Shown here piece after piece: positions 61,814 to 64,000 of a stretch of 64,000 bases of DNA. The notes beneath the pieces are model-generated. The model saw only the letters and a program-made list of their open reading frames with translations. It searched no databases and had not been told where the DNA came from. Position numbers and translations under genes: made by a program. Positions within the stretch are counted from its first letter, which is position 1, and each line of letters starts with the position of its first letter. Source of the DNA: Ramlibacter tataouinensis TTB310 (GTDB taxonomy: Bacteria > Pseudomonadota > Gammaproteobacteria > Burkholderiales > Burkholderiaceae_C); the NCBI RefSeq assembly GCF_000215705.1, contig NC_015677.1, positions 248,001 through 312,000 on the forward strand. The letters run 5' to 3'.

Positions 61814-62932
61814 ATGCAGGACAGCATGCCCCGCCTCGAGCCCCCGTCCGCCCACGGCGGCGGGCCGGCGCGCGTGCTGGGCCAGTGGACCGCGGCGCAG
61901 TTCGCCCGGCCGCGGCTGCTGCGCGGTTTGCTGGCCCGCCTGGGCGGCGCCGGGCCGGGCCAGGCCTGGGACCTGAGCCAGGCCGAGCAGCTGGACCATG
62001 TGGGCGCCCAGCTGCTGTGGGACCACTGGGGCCGGCGCTGGCCGGAGCAGCTGCAGGCCCTGCCGGCGCAGCGCGCCATCCTGGAGCGGGTGGCCGAGTA
62101 CACGACCGGCACGCCGGCGCGCCGGCGTGCCGGCTGGCGCCGTGCCTGGCTGGGCCTGGGGTCGCGCGTGCTCCACGCCGGCCACGAACTGCAGCTGTTC
62201 GTGCGGCTGATCGGCCAGCTGGCGCTCAACCTGGGCCAGCTGCTGCGCGCGCCGCACCTGGGCCCCTGGCGTGATTTCTCCGGCCACCTGTACCGCATCG
62301 GCGCCACGGCCCTGCCGATCACGGCCCTGGTCGGCTTCCTGATCGGCGTGGTGCTGGCGTACCTGACCTCGCAGCAGCTGCGCGCCTTTGGCGCCGACGC
62401 CTTCATCGTCAACATCCTGGGCATCGCCCTGATCCGCGAGCTAGGGCCCATGCTGGCGGCCATCCTGATCGCGGGGCGCTCCGGCTCGGCCATCACCGCG
62501 CAGATCGGCGTGATGCGGGTGACCGACGAGCTGGACGCGATGAGCGTGATGGGCATCTCGCACAGCTTCCGCCTGGTGCTGCCGCGTGCGCTCGCCCTGG
62601 CCATCGCCATGCCTCTGATCAGCACCTGGACCACGTTGTGCTCGCTGGCCGGCGGCCTGCTGGCGGCCTACGTCGCGCTGGGCATCACGCCCACCTTCTT
62701 CCTGAACGCGCTGCCCGAGGCCGTGTCCCTGGGCAACCTGGTGCTGGCGGTGGGCAAGTCGGTGGTGTTCGGCCTGCTGATCGCGCTGGTGGGCTGCCAC
62801 TTCGGCCTGCGCGTGGAGCCCAACACCCAGAGCCTGGGCCAGGGCACCACGGCCTCGGTGGTCACGGCCATCACGGTGGTGATCCTGGTCGATGCCCTGT
62901 TCGCCATCGTGTTCCAGGAGGTGGGGCTGTGA
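61814..62932 (+). CDS. MlaE-family ABC transporter permease with N-terminal STAS-like region
   Basis: A 372-residue lipid-transport permease. The first 110 residues are soluble and STAS-like (VLGQWTAAQFARPRLL, WDLSQAEQLDHVGAQLLWDHW). The membrane part follows with the MlaE pattern: LVGFLIGVVLAYLTSQQLRAFGA near residue 170, ALIRELGPMLAAILIAGRSGSA near 208 and the GVMRVTDELDAMSVMGIS coupling loop near 236. It starts the MCE operon and is coupled to the ATPase by a 4-base overlap. In MCE systems the permease moves phospholipids or hydrophobic substrates between the membranes. Confidence 0.9.
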   Translation: MQDSMPRLEPPSAHGGGPARVLGQWTAAQFARPRLLRGLLARLGGAGPGQAWDLSQAEQLDHVGAQLLWDHWGRRWPEQLQALPAQRAILERVAEYTTGTPARRRAGWRRAWLGLGSRVLHAGHELQLFVRLIGQLALNLGQLLRAPHLGPWRDFSGHLYRIGATALPITALVGFLIGVVLAYLTSQQLRAFGADAFIVNILGIALIRELGPMLAAILIAGRSGSAITAQIGVMRVTDELDAMSVMGISHSFRLVLPRALALAIAMPLISTWTTLCSLAGGLLAAYVALGITPTFFLNALPEAVSLGNLVLAVGKSVVFGLLIALVGCHFGLRVEPNTQSLGQGTTASVVTAITVVILVDALFAIVFQEVGL

Positions 62933-63729
62933 CGGCCGGCGGCGCCGCGGCCGTGATCGAGATCCGCAAGCTGTGGAGCGTGTTCCACGCGCCCGGCCGC
63001 CGCTTCGTCATCCACAAGGACCTGGACCTCACGGTGCGAGCGGGCGAGGTGGTGTCCATCGTCGGCGGCTCGGGCACCGGCAAGACCGTGCTGCTGCGGC
63101 AGATCCTGGGGCTGGAGCAGCCCGAGCGCGGCGAGATCCGGGTGCTGGGCGAGCCGGTGGGGCGCACCGCGCGGCGCGGCGCGGCCAGCCGCATCGGCAT
63201 GCTGTTCCAGCACGGCGCCCTGTTCTCCGCCTTCAGCGTGCTGGAGAACATCGCCTTCCCGCTGCGCGAGCTCAAGACCCTGCCGCCCAAGCTGGTGCGC
63301 GATGCCGCCATGGTGAAGCTGCGCATGGTGGGCCTCAAACCCGAGGACGCCGACAAGATGCCGGCCGACCTGTCCGGCGGCATGATCAAGCGCGTGGCGC
63401 TGGCGCGGGCGCTGATCATGGACCCGCCGCTGCTGCTGCTGGACGAGCCCACCGCCGGCCTGGACCCGGACAGCTCCGACGGCTTCGTGCGCCTGCTGCG
63501 CTCGCTGCACCGCGACCTGGGCCTGACGGTGGTGATGGTCACGCACGACCTGGACACGCTGTACGAGCTGTCCACCCGTATCGCGGTGCTGGCCGAGCAG
63601 CGCGTCATCGTCACCGGCCCGCCCAGGGAGGTGATCGCCTTCCAGCATCCCTTCGTGCACGACTTCTTCCTGGGCGAGCGCGGCCAGCGGGCCATGGAGC
63701 TGCTGCGCGAGTACCCGTTCACCATCTGA
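62929..63729 (+). CDS. MlaF-like ABC transporter ATPase
   Basis: A 266-residue ABC ATPase. Walker A is GGSGTGKT near residue 43, the Q-loop is MLFQHGALFSAFSVLENI near 89 and is MlaF-specific, the signature is LSGGMIKR near 147, Walker B LLLLDEPTAGLD near 166, and the switch region THDLDTL near 205. The GTG start overlaps the permease stop. It supplies energy for the MlaE-type permease and the MCE protein that follows. Confidence 0.93.
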   Translation: MTAGGAAAVIEIRKLWSVFHAPGRRFVIHKDLDLTVRAGEVVSIVGGSGTGKTVLLRQILGLEQPERGEIRVLGEPVGRTARRGAASRIGMLFQHGALFSAFSVLENIAFPLRELKTLPPKLVRDAAMVKLRMVGLKPEDADKMPADLSGGMIKRVALARALIMDPPLLLLDEPTAGLDPDSSDGFVRLLRSLHRDLGLTVVMVTHDLDTLYELSTRIAVLAEQRVIVTGPPREVIAFQHPFVHDFFLGERGQRAMELLREYPFTI

Positions 63730-63755
63730 CCAAGAGAGAAAAGAAAGGCAAGCGC

Positions 63756-64000
63756 ATGGAAAACAAGGCCCACGCCCTGGCTGCCGGCGTCTTCGTCGTC
63801 CTGGTCGCCGCACTGCTGCTAGTGCTGGCGGCCTGGCTCACGCGCGACACCGGCGAGCGCGACATCTACGAGATCTCCACGCGCGAGACCGTCACCGGCC
63901 TGCAGGAGCAGGCGCCGGTGCGTTACCGCGGCGTGGACGTCGGCAAGGTCGAATCCATAGGCTTCGATCCGCAGGCCCAGGGCAGCGTGCTGGTGCGCCT
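63756..64000 (+). CDS. MlaD-like MCE-domain protein (partial, C-terminus outside window)
   Basis: The first 81 residues of an MCE protein. A membrane anchor at about residues 6-28 (ALAAGVFVVLVAALLLVLAAW) precedes the MCE fold start YEISTRETVTGLQEQAPVRYRG and VDVGKVESIGFD. MCE proteins form hexameric rings in the periplasm and bind lipids. It starts 26 bases after the ATPase gene with a purine-rich AAGAAAGG site and completes the permease-ATPase-MCE order. Confidence 0.9.
   Translation, partial: MENKAHALAAGVFVVLVAALLLVLAAWLTRDTGERDIYEISTRETVTGLQEQAPVRYRGVDVGKVESIGFDPQAQGSVLVR

Overview
The window is GC-rich DNA from a betaproteobacterium, most likely order Burkholderiales, family Comamonadaceae or close (Ramlibacter/Variovorax-like). 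The pointers are a Bug-type tricarboxylate-transporter binding protein, an LptA-LptB-RpoN block, a diheme cytochrome c5 family protein, several LysR regulators, many GTG starts with 4-base stop/start overlaps, and an aryl polyene pigment cluster. Genus is inference; nothing here fixes it.

Layout. 1-3822: a partial class II glutamine amidotransferase, a DUF4394 lipoprotein, a MetE-like methyltransferase, a CWC protein and a zinc alcohol dehydrogenase. 3838-21847: an aryl polyene (APE) type II polyketide/fatty-acid-like cluster. Its core is a tightly overlapping plus-strand operon (ACP, membrane protein, acyl-AMP ligase fused to a hotdog domain, acyltransferase, LolA-like carrier, MMPL exporter, alpha/beta hydrolase, polysaccharide deacetylase, methyltransferase, ketosynthase, chain-length factor, dehydratase, ketoreductase). 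It is flanked by two flavin-dependent halogenase-like genes. The right-hand minus-strand tailoring operon (halogenase-like, acyltransferase, GT2) is separated from the core by an unrelated PD-(D/E)XK-like gene. 22097-31766: a membrane protein, malate synthase G, an amidohydrolase / Bug protein / CoA-transferase catabolic divergon, a LysE-ArgP pair, a second LysR gene and a DUF2214 protein. 31786-40328: housekeeping (argS, SPOR, dsbA, lptA, lptB, rpoN, an rRNA methyltransferase, a PIN protein, a SEC-C protein). 40345-45027: DUF2279 protein, haloacetate-dehalogenase-like hydrolase, a GT-C-like membrane protein and an acyltransferase-3 protein.

45.4-52.85 kb is an accessory island at tRNA-Arg(CCG). 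The tRNA 3' end is present as one intact and two partial upstream copies, and the region between is visibly less GC-rich. It carries three proteins with HEPN-type RN-x3-H motifs (one AbiJ-like), a long PIN-like nuclease, a DNA-glycosylase-like protein of uncertain family, an XRE regulator, and debris of an acyl-CoA dehydrogenase and an IS110-type transposase. No integrase is visible. This is the best candidate for an undescribed, probably defensive, RNase-rich system.

52.9-64 kb returns to core-like genes: diheme cytochrome c, DUF2946, a TSUP transporter, a lipoprotein/outer-membrane pair, a GMC oxidoreductase plus mmsA-type dehydrogenase with a divergent LysR regulator, and an MCE (Mla-like) lipid transport operon truncated by the window end.
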